Below, in pieces: positions 27,994 through 36,810 of a stretch of DNA of 40,609 nucleotides (position 1 is its first letter; each line of letters starts with the position of its first letter). The notes under the pieces are model-generated. The model was given only the letters and a program-made list of their open reading frames with translations. It searched no databases and was not told the DNA's origin. The stretch spans positions 1 through 40,609 of the forward strand of contig JAEEIQ010000111.1 of the NCBI GenBank assembly GCA_016281435.1, read 5' to 3'. Source of the stretch: Bacteroidales bacterium (GTDB taxonomy: Bacteria; Bacteroidota; Bacteroidia; Bacteroidales; UBA932). A program made the translations under genes and the position numbers.

Positions 27994-29300
27994 GTACATT
28001 CGTCATTGAAGGAGGCCGCCGCCTCAGCGGTGAAATCAGGCCCCAGGGCGCGAAGAACGAGGCCCTGCAGGTCATCAGCGCCGTGCTGCTGACCTCCGAG
28101 CCCGTCCGTATCAAGAATGTCCCCGAGATCCTGGACGTACGGAACCTGATCTCCCTTCTCGAAGGGATGGGCGTCTCTGTCACCAGGAACGCCAAAGGGG
28201 ACTACACCTTCTGCGCGGACAATGTCAACGAGTTTTATATCCGCAATGACGAGTTCGTCCGGAAATGCGCGAGCCTGCGCGGGTCCGTGATGGTCGTAGG
28301 GCCCATCCTGGCCCGTTTCGGCGAAGCCTGCTTCCCGAAGCCGGGCGGGGACAAGATAGGCCGCCGCAGGGTCGATACCCATATCGACGGCTTCATCAAC
28401 CTCGGTGCCGACTGCTCTTACGACAGCAGCCTGCGTGCTTACCGCCTGCGCTCCGACGGCCGCCTCAAGGGCAGCTACATGCTTCTCGACGAGGCTTCCG
28501 TGACGGGAACGGCCAATATCCTGATGGCTGCGACGCTCGCCTCCGGGACGACGACGATCTACAATGCCGCCTGCGAGCCCTATGTCCAGCAGCTCTGCAA
28601 ACTGCTCGTTGCGATGGGTGCCGACATTTCCGGGATAGGCTCCAACCTTCTGACCATAAGGGGAGTCGGGAGCCTGCACGGGGCGGAGCATGAGATTCTT
28701 CCCGACATGATCGAGGTGGGCTCCTTCATCGGGATGGCCGCGATAACCCGCAGCGAAATAACGATCAAGGACGTTTCCTTCGACAATCTCGGGATCATCC
28801 CCGAGTGCTTCCGCCGTCTCGGCATACGTCTTGAGCGCCGCGGAGACGACATATTCGTTCCTGCCCAGGAGAGTTACCAGATAGAATCCTTCATCGACGG
28901 CTCGATCATGACCCTTGCTGATGCGCCATGGCCCGGACTGACCCCGGACCTGCTGTCCGTGATGCTCGTCGTCGCGACCCAGTGCAAGGGCAGCGTCCTG
29001 ATCCACCAGAAGATGTTCGAGAGCCGCCTGTTCTTCGTCGACAAGCTCATAGACATGGGCGCGCAGATCATACTCTGCGACCCGCACCGGGCGGTCGTGA
29101 TCGGCCATGACCACCGCATCACCCTGAAGCCCAGCCGCATGACCTCGCCTGACATCAGGGCCGGCATCGCGATGCTCCTTGCCGCCATGTCCGCCTCCGG
29201 CGTCTCTGAAATCGACAACATCGAGCAGATCGACCGCGGCTACGAAAACATCGAATCCCGCCTCAACGCCCTCGGCGCAAAGATCACCCGAAGGGATTAA
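27990..29300 (+). CDS. murA: UDP-N-acetylglucosamine 1-carboxyvinyltransferase, Asp-type active site
   Basis: Transfers enolpyruvate from PEP to UDP-GlcNAc, the first committed step of peptidoglycan synthesis. The 436-residue protein shows the EPSP-synthase-like fold in two halves: GAKNEALQVISAVLL at residues 20-34 and the active-site loop PGGDKIGRRRVDTHI. In E. coli that loop reads PGGCTIGARPVD, so Asp121 replaces the catalytic Cys115, the residue alkylated by fosfomycin. Asp at this place supports catalysis and gives intrinsic fosfomycin resistance in Mycobacterium and Chlamydia. It starts inside the murB stop (ATGA). No terminator is evident in the 71 bases that follow. Confidence 0.95.
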   Translation: MSTFVIEGGRRLSGEIRPQGAKNEALQVISAVLLTSEPVRIKNVPEILDVRNLISLLEGMGVSVTRNAKGDYTFCADNVNEFYIRNDEFVRKCASLRGSVMVVGPILARFGEACFPKPGGDKIGRRRVDTHIDGFINLGADCSYDSSLRAYRLRSDGRLKGSYMLLDEASVTGTANILMAATLASGTTTIYNAACEPYVQQLCKLLVAMGADISGIGSNLLTIRGVGSLHGAEHEILPDMIEVGSFIGMAAITRSEITIKDVSFDNLGIIPECFRRLGIRLERRGDDIFVPAQESYQIESFIDGSIMTLADAPWPGLTPDLLSVMLVVATQCKGSVLIHQKMFESRLFFVDKLIDMGAQIILCDPHRAVVIGHDHRITLKPSRMTSPDIRAGIAMLLAAMSASGVSEIDNIEQIDRGYENIESRLNALGAKITRRD

Positions 29301-29317
29301 AAACGGGGTAAATCTTA

Positions 29318-29354
29318 GTTAACCGACAAAAGAAATCATTTTTTTATATAATTG
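29318..29354 (+). promoter_or_regulatory. Weak promoter and GTTAACCG box before the beta-helix gene
   Basis: TATAATTG (29347-29354) matches TAnnTTTG at all fixed positions except one T and lies 17 bases before the ATG. Upstream, GTTAACCGACA begins at 29318. The same GTTAACCGA word occurs at 33496, before the next transcription unit, which hints at a shared regulator site. No convincing -33 element is seen. Confidence 0.4.
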
Positions 29355-29371
29355 AGGAAACTTACACGCAT

Positions 29372-30517
29372 ATGAAACGTTTCCTCCTTCTTCTGGTATT
29401 CCTTGCCGTTGCGGTCCGGCCCTCTTCCGCGGCCCCGAAAACCCCGTTGCGCTACAGCCGCCATATCGTGATAGCAGCCTCGAACACAGATCCGCAGGAT
29501 AAGAAGCTGGCCGACTTCGTCTGCACGGGAAAGAATGACGAACGGGTGATCAACAAGGCCATCGAAAAACTGAAGTACGGGGGCACGATACAGCTACTGG
29601 ACGGGGATTACAATATCGACGCATTCGAACAGGACGGCAATTCCGCTATCTATTTCGGATTCAACGACGGCAATGCCAGGACGATCAGCCTTGTCGGCAC
29701 TACGGAGAACAAGAGCTACAACACCCGTTTCGGGGTTACGCTCCATGTCACGGAAAAGGCGTTCTCGTCCATGAATGACAAGGAGGTCTACAGGGTGTTC
29801 TACGGTACGGCCCAGAAACCGGAATATGAAGGCGTGTTCTTCAAGTACACCTATATCAACAATGTCAATTTCGAGAACTTCTACCTCTATTTCTTCAATG
29901 CCCAGAAGAGGCTTATCGGGATAGACTGCCGCCGTTTCGGCAACAGTGACATACGCCAGGTGGGTGTTTACACGGAAAGCTATTTTGAGGATCGTTTCCT
30001 GCATCGCAAGCCGGCCACTCCCGTGGAAGGATGCATAGGAATCTGCACGACCAAGGGGGCCAACGACGAAATGTCCCGCCTGGGCCTCGACACCGTCAGC
30101 GCCGGCGGCCTGTATGCCGGATTCTGCTTCTGCGGAGTGGAACATCTCGTGATGAAACAGTGCACCACGGCCCGCTGCGTTATCGGCTACCTCTTCGACC
30201 GCGGGGGCCACAAGACCCTTACGATGATAAACTGCTGCGACGAGGGCAACACGCACCTGCCTGTCTTCAACGGGTCGGGCCAGATAACGATGATTGACTT
30301 CAACATCGAAAGGCTCAGCGCGAATAACATCCCCGACGACCCCACCGGGAACGAGGAGCATCACGCCTACGAGAAGAAACCGGGAGGTTGGCACGGCTTC
30401 ATCAGCTACACCATGGGCGGCCGGGCTTTCGGCCTGACCTCCTTCTGGGCGGAAGGCAGCGGGAAGAACTTCAAGACTATCGACCTTAAGACCGAGGCCG
30501 CGACCTGGGACCTTTAG
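29372..30517 (+). CDS. Secreted right-handed beta-helix (pectate-lyase-like fold) protein
   Basis: A 381-residue protein with a signal peptide (MKRFLLLLVFLAVAVRPSSA). KNDERVINKAIEKLKYGGTIQLLDGDYNID is the usual N-terminal cap of single-stranded right-handed beta-helix proteins of the pectate-lyase/GH28-like superfamily. Many short strands with Asn/Gly turns follow (YTYINNVNFENFYLYF, CTTARCVIGYLFD, KTLTMINCC). Cysteines are unusually frequent for an exported protein. No clear lyase or GH28 catalytic Asp set is visible, so substrate and activity are unknown. The next gene, an exported FAD oxidoreductase, begins 12 bases later, so the two probably work on the same extracellular polymer. Confidence 0.65.
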   Translation: MKRFLLLLVFLAVAVRPSSAAPKTPLRYSRHIVIAASNTDPQDKKLADFVCTGKNDERVINKAIEKLKYGGTIQLLDGDYNIDAFEQDGNSAIYFGFNDGNARTISLVGTTENKSYNTRFGVTLHVTEKAFSSMNDKEVYRVFYGTAQKPEYEGVFFKYTYINNVNFENFYLYFFNAQKRLIGIDCRRFGNSDIRQVGVYTESYFEDRFLHRKPATPVEGCIGICTTKGANDEMSRLGLDTVSAGGLYAGFCFCGVEHLVMKQCTTARCVIGYLFDRGGHKTLTMINCCDEGNTHLPVFNGSGQITMIDFNIERLSANNIPDDPTGNEEHHAYEKKPGGWHGFISYTMGGRAFGLTSFWAEGSGKNFKTIDLKTEAATWDL

Positions 30518-30529
30518 AATGAGTTTTAT

Positions 30530-33493
30530 ATGATCAGCAGAAGAAATTTCCTCAAGGTGGCCGCGGCCGGTGGCGCCATGTTCGTAGTCGGACGCGGCTC
30601 CGACGCAAGGGCCATGGTCAAGGAGATACTTCCGGACGGCAGCAGCGCCGCCGAAAGCGAGAGGAACATCCCGGTGCTTGCGGATGTGGACCTTGTCGTA
30701 GCCGGGGGAAGCAGCCGCGCGGTCGCGGCCGCAGTCGCCGCCGCCAAAAGCGGTCTGAAAGTGTTCCTGGTGTCCGGGCTCACATACCTTGGGGACGATA
30801 TCTGCGGTGCTTTTATGTATGACCTGCTTCCTTCGGAGAAGCTTCAGTCGCCCCTTGCCGAAAAGCTTTATCCCGGCGGGGCGCAGATACTTCCGGTGCA
30901 GGCGAAGAAGATACTCGAGGACGCCCTTATCGACAACAGGGTGGACTTCGTTTTCAGCAGTTATGTCACGAATGTCCTGAGCGACTCCGACGGACGTGTC
31001 TGCGGAGTCGTCATAGCCAACCGTTCCGGGCGTCAGGCCATCTGCGCAAAGGCGGTCATCGACGCCACTCATGAGGCCTCTGTCGCCAGGATGGCAGGGG
31101 CTAAGATTGTTCCGGCAGGGAAAGGTCCGGTCGATGTGCAGTTCACCGTGGTAGGCGGGGAAAAGAAATCCGCCGCCGGTATCTCCCGGGCCGAAATCCT
31201 CCCGCTGCCTTTCGTTTTCGACAAGAAAGAGTACCCCATCATACGCTATACCATGCGCCAGGACGTCTCCTCCGGCTCCTGGAAGGAGATCAGCCGTATC
31301 GAGCAGCAGGCAAGGAGCCTTGTCTGGAATCCCGACCAGGTCGACAGCTCTGACGTTCTCTGGTACATCCCTCCCCGCAAGATTGTTTCTGACGGTGACG
31401 CCTGGACTCCGAAAGGCGTTTCCGGACTTTTCGTCTTCGGGCCCTGCGCGGACATGTCCCGTGAAGAAGCGGCGAAAAAGATGCGCCCCGCCCCGGCTAT
31501 GGCCGTGGGCGAAAAACTCGGCCAGGGCATAGCTGCCGCCGTCAAGGCTGGAAAGCTGGCTCCTGGGGAAGCGTCCGTGAGGCAGCTGCGCAGGAACACC
31601 GACAACGTCGGGCAGGTGAAGGAATTACTCGAGCCCCTTCGCCGTGTCCGCGGGCAGCGCTTCGTAAAGAGCCCGGCTGGTTCCCTGCCCGTATTGGGCC
31701 GTTACGACGTCGTCGTGCTGGGAGGCGGAACCGCCGGCGCGACGGCAGCAATCTCCGCGGCGTCAAACGGCGCGAACACCCTTGTCCTGGAGTATCTGCA
31801 CGGGCTCGGAGGCATCTCCACCATGGGCCTTATCGGGGCCTACTGGCACGGTGTGCGTTCCGGCTTCACTGAAAAAGTCGACGAGGGCGTCAGGAACATG
31901 GCTCCTTCGGACCATCCCCGGCAGATCGCGAAGAAGGGCCGTCACGTCACGGACTGGAAGATGGAATGGTTCCGCAGGGAGATCCTCAAGGCCGGCGGCG
32001 AGATATGGTTCGGCTCCATGGGTACGGGGGCCGTAGTAGAGGGGAACAAGGTCCGCGGCGTCGTCGTTTCCACTCCGGAAGGCCGCGGCGTGGTCCTGTC
32101 CAAGGTGGTGATAGATTCCACCGGCAGCGCGGATACGGCCATTGCGGCCGGCGCCGCCTTCGAATACACTGACGGCCGCTCCGTCGCCATCCAGGGTGCC
32201 GGACTCGGCAAGAGGGACCCCGGAGACAGCTATTCCAACAATGACTGGCTGTTCATAGACGACAGCGACGTGCTGGACATCTCCCGCTGTTTCGTGCAGG
32301 CACGCTCGAAACTCCACAAGCACTATGATACGGTAAAGATACCCCAGACCCGCGAACGCCGCCGCGTCGTCGGCGAGTACATGGTGTCCGTGAATGACAT
32401 CATAGCGGGCAGGAGATATTCAGACACGATTTCCTGCCACAAGAGTTCCTTCGATACGCACGGGATGATAGTGGATCCCTTCTTCATCCTGTCCCCTCCG
32501 CAGAAGGGCCATCAGGTATATGAAGCCGACGTGCCGCTGCGGAGCCTTCTTCCCAAGGGCCTTGACGGCATCCTCACCACGGGCCTCGGCGCGAGCGCGC
32601 ACCGCGACGCCATGCCGGTCATCAGGATGCAGCCCTGCCTGCACAACCAGGGTTACGCGGCGGGTTATCTGTCCGCCCTGGCCGTCAAGGAAGGCGTATC
32701 CGTCAGGAGCGTCGACGTGAAGAAGGTCCAGAAGCACCTTGTCGACATCGGCAGCCTTCCGCCCCGTGTGCTCACCGATAAGGATTTCAAAGGCTACTCC
32801 GCCGCCGAGATGTCCGAAGCCGCGGACAATGTCGCCGACAGCTACACGGGCCTCGAAATACTCCTGACCGATCCCGACCGCTGCCGCAAGCTGGCCTCCG
32901 AGAGGCTGAAAGTCCAGACAGACCCGGAGAAGCGCCTCGTTTACGCCAGCATACTCTGCATGCTGGGCGATGCAGGCGGCGCTCCCGTCCTGCGGGAAAG
33001 GCTGGCCGCTTCTCCCGAATGGGACGAGGGCTGGAACTACAAGGGTATGGGACAGTTCGGAATGTGCATGAGCCCCCTGGACGCTATCATCATCGCCCTT
33101 GGCCGCTGCAAGGACAAGGAATCCCTTCCCCTGATTCTCGAAAAGGCGAAAAAGCTCGTTCCTTCATCTTATTTCTCGCACTTCAGGGCAGTTGCCATCG
33201 CCACGGAATCCATCGCCTCGAAAGAAGCCGCCCCGGTGCTTGCCGGATTGCTCAGGGCCCCGGGCATGAAGGCCAAGACGGTGACGACCTACGATGATGC
33301 CCGCCAGTTGGCTCCTCCCCGCACGAACGACGTGACCTACCGCAACGCCGCGCTTAAGGAACTGCACATCGCGCGGGCCCTTTTCCGCTGCGGGGACCAG
33401 TCCGGAGCAGGCGCCGAAACGCTTTGCCGCTATGCCGGATTGAAGCAGGGGCACTACGCCAGGCACGCCTCGCGGGTTAATCCGCTTTTTTAA
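30530..33493 (+). CDS. Tat-exported double-headed FAD-dependent oxidoreductase with HEAT-like tail
   Basis: A 987-residue protein. The twin-arginine leader SRRNFLKVAAAGGA (residues 3-16) suggests export in folded, flavin-loaded form. Two FAD_oxidored (PF12831-like) units lie in series. The first (from about residue 52) has VDLVVAGGSSRAVAAAVAAA, where the GxGxxG is degraded (A and R replace two Gly), followed by GLTYLGDDICGAF. The second (from about 391) has an intact YDVVVLGGGTAGATAAISAA and LGGISTMGLIGAYWHG. The last 210 residues contain helical repeats (YASILCMLGDAGGAPVLRERL, KEAAPVLAGLLRAPG) resembling HEAT repeats. Probably only the second unit binds FAD in the normal way. The substrate is unknown; the beta-helix partner upstream suggests a glycan. 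Confidence 0.75.
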   Translation: MISRRNFLKVAAAGGAMFVVGRGSDARAMVKEILPDGSSAAESERNIPVLADVDLVVAGGSSRAVAAAVAAAKSGLKVFLVSGLTYLGDDICGAFMYDLLPSEKLQSPLAEKLYPGGAQILPVQAKKILEDALIDNRVDFVFSSYVTNVLSDSDGRVCGVVIANRSGRQAICAKAVIDATHEASVARMAGAKIVPAGKGPVDVQFTVVGGEKKSAAGISRAEILPLPFVFDKKEYPIIRYTMRQDVSSGSWKEISRIEQQARSLVWNPDQVDSSDVLWYIPPRKIVSDGDAWTPKGVSGLFVFGPCADMSREEAAKKMRPAPAMAVGEKLGQGIAAAVKAGKLAPGEASVRQLRRNTDNVGQVKELLEPLRRVRGQRFVKSPAGSLPVLGRYDVVVLGGGTAGATAAISAASNGANTLVLEYLHGLGGISTMGLIGAYWHGVRSGFTEKVDEGVRNMAPSDHPRQIAKKGRHVTDWKMEWFRREILKAGGEIWFGSMGTGAVVEGNKVRGVVVSTPEGRGVVLSKVVIDSTGSADTAIAAGAAFEYTDGRSVAIQGAGLGKRDPGDSYSNNDWLFIDDSDVLDISRCFVQARSKLHKHYDTVKIPQTRERRRVVGEYMVSVNDIIAGRRYSDTISCHKSSFDTHGMIVDPFFILSPPQKGHQVYEADVPLRSLLPKGLDGILTTGLGASAHRDAMPVIRMQPCLHNQGYAAGYLSALAVKEGVSVRSVDVKKVQKHLVDIGSLPPRVLTDKDFKGYSAAEMSEAADNVADSYTGLEILLTDPDRCRKLASERLKVQTDPEKRLVYASILCMLGDAGGAPVLRERLAASPEWDEGWNYKGMGQFGMCMSPLDAIIIALGRCKDKESLPLILEKAKKLVPSSYFSHFRAVAIATESIASKEAAPVLAGLLRAPGMKAKTVTTYDDARQLAPPRTNDVTYRNAALKELHIARALFRCGDQSGAGAETLCRYAGLKQGHYARHASRVNPLF

Positions 33494-33503
33494 CGGTTAA
33501 CCG
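33494..33503. repeat. Perfect 10-bp palindrome CGGTTAACCG
   Basis: It starts directly after the stop codon of the FAD oxidoreductase gene. Its right part continues as GTTAACCGATA, like the GTTAACCGACA before the gene at 29372. It could be a small regulator site for the downstream module or a chance palindrome. Confidence 0.35.
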
Positions 33504-33526
33504 ATACCTTAATCTATATATTCTTT

Positions 33527-33552
33527 AATCGCCGTTATTTTTCGGCGATTTT
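33527..33552 (+). terminator. Hairpin terminator after the FAD oxidoreductase gene
   Basis: An 8-bp perfect stem AATCGCCG (33527-33534) / CGGCGATT (33543-33550) closes a TTATTTTT loop; the 3' arm ends in TTTT. The U tract is short (TTTTG), so termination may be partial and allow read-through into the peptide/lipoprotein module. No convincing -7 box was found between it and the ATG at 33579. Confidence 0.6.
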
Positions 33553-33578
33553 GCGTGATTTTATACAAATTGAACCAT

Positions 33579-33761
33579 ATGAGAAGGAACTTTAACCAAT
33601 CAACCAGCAGGCCGGCATTCTACTGCTCCCCCGACCTGGAGATTTATGAACTCGAGGACGATCTCTGCCAGATCAGCTCTACCGGTTACTACAAGGACGA
33701 TTCCGGAAACTCCGGAGAACCCGGAGAGGATCTCTATCCAAACACCCCGTTGAATTTCTAA
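33579..33761 (+). CDS. Small acidic peptide with Gly/Pro-rich tail, module copy 1 (60 aa)
   Basis: A 60-residue protein with no signal peptide by eye. The N-terminal part is basic and polar (MRRNFNQSTSRPAF). A core YCSPDLEIYELEDDLCQISS follows, then a flexible acidic Gly/Pro/Asp-rich tail ending PNTPLNF. The second module's peptide (36626) shares the pattern Y..P, a hydrophobic stretch, (L/I)CQ.S, G.PG and a final P(L/I).F. Both are followed within 11-16 bases by a large lipoprotein, so the pairing is not accidental. ATG 33579 is preferred to an in-frame GTG at 33555. Short proteins of this style are frequent next to Bacteroidota surface-lipoprotein genes; their role is unknown. A precursor peptide or small surface/secretion partner is possible. 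Confidence 0.65.
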   Translation: MRRNFNQSTSRPAFYCSPDLEIYELEDDLCQISSTGYYKDDSGNSGEPGEDLYPNTPLNF

Positions 33762-33762
33762 A

Positions 33763-33769
33763 AAGGAGG
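33763..33769 (+). promoter_or_regulatory. Shine-Dalgarno AAGGAGG before the first large lipoprotein
   Basis: AAGGAGG lies 8 bases upstream of the ATG at 33778, an ideal SD by general bacterial rules. Bacteroidia seldom use SD pairing because their 16S tail is sheltered on the ribosome. No other gene start I examined in this window has such a site. Confidence 0.6.
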
Positions 33770-33777
33770 ACGGCAAT

Positions 33778-36609
33778 ATGAAACAGATTATCACAAAAGC
33801 GCTGGTCGCCAGCACGATTATGGCATCCCTCCTTTCCTGCGCCAAGGAGATCGGAAACGATAATGCCCCTGCCGCCGCAGGCTCCATCGACGTCACCCTG
33901 ATTGCCGGAGCTCCCGGCACGAGGACCCTTGTCGAATTCGAAGGCTCTACTCCGAAAGTTTACTGGAGCAAGTCCGACAAGCTCGGTGTGTGGTGCAACG
34001 ACATCACCGGCAAGCCCAAGACCTTCACGAACCAGGCTGCCGACAAGGCAACGGCCAGCTTCAACGGCTCCATCGACGCTTTCGCAGGCAGTTCCGCGAA
34101 TCTCTACGCCGTTCTGCCGTATTCCCTGATCAAGGGAGCGAACGGCACGAACAGCGTGGACATCTTCATGTTGAAGAACCAATATCCTTCAGATACAGAA
34201 TCCTTCGACAAGACGGCCGACGTCCTGATTTCGGACGAGACGCCCATATCTCTCGGCGACGATGCGAAGACCGTTGTCAGCGAGATGACGTTCGGGCGCA
34301 TGACCTCCGTGGTCAAGGTCGCTTTCACGGGCTCCGCAGCCGGTCTCGAGACTACTGAAAAGCTCGAGAAGATGTCCTTCACCGTTGCGGGTGCCACGCT
34401 CGCCGGTCTTGTCAACATTAACCTCGTGGAAGGATGCATCAACAGCATCACCGACTACTCCAGCACGGTAAATGTCTATTATACCAACGGCGAGACCGCG
34501 GCGACGCCCCAGGCCTTCTTTGTGGTCGCCCCCTGCGACATTCCCGCAGGCACTTCCATGACATTCACCATGTCCACGGACAGGCACCACGTCACCAAGA
34601 CCGTGACCGCCCCTTCCGCGATCAGCCTCGCTCCCGGAAGGTATCAGGACTTCAGCGTGGACCTTTCCGATGCGACGGTGATCTCCTGGACCAAGGAGAC
34701 CCTCGACAACGCCAGCCTGCAGCTCGGCAACGCGCACACCAATGCGGACATCGTCGGCTATGGCAGCATCGGCTCTTCGTTCGAATCCCGCGCCCGCGGC
34801 TGGTTCAACGATTCCCATCAGAACATCATAGTGCTGGCCCCGTCCTACGACAGGGATTCGGAAGACAATATCATAGCCACCTATGCTCCCGGTCTTGTCT
34901 CCCTCGACGCCTCCGGTGCGGTGAAGAAGATCAACATCGCCTGGGAAGGCGAAAAATGGTCCACCAACAAGGTCATCGACTGCTACGTCAAGGAGACCAA
35001 TTTCAACTCTGTCGAGGAGCTGTTCAGCGAATCCACCCGCGGGACCCTTGCCGGAAGCGCTTCCTACTACAACGGCACCGCGAGGCCCGAATTAGTCGAT
35101 CCCAACTACAGCGGAAAGGATACCGAGTTCGACCTGACGGCCTCCGCTGTCGCCTATTACGGATTCGGAATCACTTCCCTCTCGACCATCTACACCCCGC
35201 AGATCACCGTCTACTGGGCTGAAGACAACAGGACTGCGCAGAGCGTCAGCTTCCCGTCCGCTTCCTACGAGGTGGCCTACGGTGAAGACTTCGCCGAACC
35301 TTCGCTGTCCGGAGCCCAGACTACCGTCCGCTACACCAGCAACAACAAGGAAGTCGCGACTGTCGATCCGGCAACGGGCGAAGTGACTACGGTCGGCGCC
35401 GGCGAAGCCGTGATTACGGCCCGCGCCACCTCCGATGCGACATACAAGAGCGCGTCCGCATCCTACACCCTGACCGTTACGGACAGCCGTGCCGTCCAGA
35501 CCCTTTCTTTCCCGAACTCCGAGTATGCAGCTGAACTCGACGAAGGCTTCACGGCCCCGCTCCTCAGCGGCGCGCAGACGACCGTGACATGGGCCGGCGA
35601 CAACGATGCCGTCGCAACCGTGAACCCCGCAACCGGTGAAGTGGCCCTCGTGAACGCCGGCACAGTGACCATCACTGCCACCGCCGCCGCGGACGATACC
35701 TACCAGAGGGGCAAGGCATCCTATACCCTCACCGTTACGCTCACCCCGAAAGTTTACGAGACGATTACTTACAAGGCCACGTGGGAGAAGATCGCGGACG
35801 ATAACTACACCCTCCATCTGAGGGGCCACTACGCGGCCAAGAACCTCGTTACGAAGAGTGAGATCCAGGCGTTCTTCAGATACAAGGTGGACGCCGGATC
35901 CCAGATAACCACCACCGTCCAGAAGATATCCCCGAACACCACCGGAAACTATGAGGCTGATTTCGAAGAGGACATCACCGGTCTGCCTTTCGGTGCGGCG
36001 GTATCTTACTTCACGATAGCCAGGGTCGGCGGCAGCATTACAGCCAACAGCACCGGAGCGACACTCAACATAACGATAGGCGAGGAGAACTGGAACACCC
36101 TCGCCGCCTGGGAGCCTACCGGTTCCGCCGAGATGCCGAAGACAGGAGAATCCCCTGTGATCTCGGTCCACAACGCGACTGACGCCTCGGGCGCGACCGT
36201 GACCTACTCCAGCAGCGTCGGAAAGGCCATCAAGACCACCAACGGCCAGCTCTACCTCACCGGCGTCGCCCTTGACGACACGGCGGTATTTGAAATTCCC
36301 GTGACCGGGTACAAGGCTGGAGAGACCCTGCGACTGGTCTTCGACAAATGCTATTCCAACGTGTCCGGTGCAGCCGAATCCTTCACGATCGCGTGGTCTT
36401 CCAACGGAACGGACTACACGACTCCCGAAGCCGTCGACAACGTGCCCGGCACCAGCGCTTCCAGCGCGCAGAAGAAGACCTTCACCCATTCCTTCGCTTC
36501 GGATATCGACTCCGGCTCCGTCTTCGTCAGGCTCGTCTACACGACGGCCGGTCTCGGAACGAAGTCCCTGTACCTCGGAAACATCTACTTCCAGAAGCAG
36601 ACTGAATAA
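33778..36609 (+). CDS. Large lipoprotein: fimbrillin-like domain plus two Big_2 Ig-like repeats, copy 1
   Basis: A 943-residue surface lipoprotein (lipobox SLLSC, Cys21). Residues about 35-300 resemble Mfa-like/fimbrillin family domains: DVTLIAGAPGTRTL, YWSKSDKLGVWCN, then a stranded region ending PGRYQDFSVDL. Residues about 300-480 are a beta-rich linker domain (YYGFGITSLSTIYTPQITVYW). Two Big_2-type Ig repeats follow (about 484-567 and 568-652), with SGAQTTVRYTSNNKEVATVD and SGAQTTVTWAGDNDAVATVN. The last 290 residues include YKATWEKIADDNYTLHLRGHY and a jelly-roll-like terminal domain ending GLGTKSLYLGNIYF. It may be an adhesin or stalk-like glycan-binding protein; no enzyme motif is visible. 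It starts 16 bases after the 60-aa peptide gene and has a close paralogue at 36811. Confidence 0.78.
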   Translation: MKQIITKALVASTIMASLLSCAKEIGNDNAPAAAGSIDVTLIAGAPGTRTLVEFEGSTPKVYWSKSDKLGVWCNDITGKPKTFTNQAADKATASFNGSIDAFAGSSANLYAVLPYSLIKGANGTNSVDIFMLKNQYPSDTESFDKTADVLISDETPISLGDDAKTVVSEMTFGRMTSVVKVAFTGSAAGLETTEKLEKMSFTVAGATLAGLVNINLVEGCINSITDYSSTVNVYYTNGETAATPQAFFVVAPCDIPAGTSMTFTMSTDRHHVTKTVTAPSAISLAPGRYQDFSVDLSDATVISWTKETLDNASLQLGNAHTNADIVGYGSIGSSFESRARGWFNDSHQNIIVLAPSYDRDSEDNIIATYAPGLVSLDASGAVKKINIAWEGEKWSTNKVIDCYVKETNFNSVEELFSESTRGTLAGSASYYNGTARPELVDPNYSGKDTEFDLTASAVAYYGFGITSLSTIYTPQITVYWAEDNRTAQSVSFPSASYEVAYGEDFAEPSLSGAQTTVRYTSNNKEVATVDPATGEVTTVGAGEAVITARATSDATYKSASASYTLTVTDSRAVQTLSFPNSEYAAELDEGFTAPLLSGAQTTVTWAGDNDAVATVNPATGEVALVNAGTVTITATAAADDTYQRGKASYTLTVTLTPKVYETITYKATWEKIADDNYTLHLRGHYAAKNLVTKSEIQAFFRYKVDAGSQITTTVQKISPNTTGNYEADFEEDITGLPFGAAVSYFTIARVGGSITANSTGATLNITIGEENWNTLAAWEPTGSAEMPKTGESPVISVHNATDASGATVTYSSSVGKAIKTTNGQLYLTGVALDDTAVFEIPVTGYKAGETLRLVFDKCYSNVSGAAESFTIAWSSNGTDYTTPEAVDNVPGTSASSAQKKTFTHSFASDIDSGSVFVRLVYTTAGLGTKSLYLGNIYFQKQTE

Positions 36610-36625
36610 TAACACTATAACTGAA

Positions 36626-36799
36626 ATGGAACAGAAAAGTAATGTGAAAATGCCCTACGAGGCCCCGGCCAGCTTCGAGCTGCGCCTCTTCGCCACGAGG
36701 TCGATATGCCAGACGAGCAAGATGTATGACGCCCAGCAACCGGGCGATCCGGGTGCACCAGGTGGTGGTCTTGGTGAAAATGATCCTATAGGCTTTTAA
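36626..36799 (+). CDS. Small peptide with Gly/Pro-rich tail, module copy 2 (57 aa)
   Basis: A 57-residue protein beginning MEQKSNVKMPYEAPASFELRL, with a core RSICQTSKMYDAQQ and a tail PGDPGAPGGGLGENDPIGF. It matches the copy 1 peptide in layout: Y-x-x-P, hydrophobic core, ICQ.S, Gly/Pro/Asp tail and a last P-I-G-F against P-L-N-F. The chosen ATG lies 16 bases after the previous lipoprotein stop; a longer in-frame extension into that gene is not credible. The next lipoprotein starts 11 bases later. There is no signal peptide and no named family. It is not a GG-leader natural-product precursor as far as I can see. Confidence 0.65.
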   Translation: MEQKSNVKMPYEAPASFELRLFATRSICQTSKMYDAQQPGDPGAPGGGLGENDPIGF

Positions 36800-36810
36800 T
36801 CACAGTGCAT

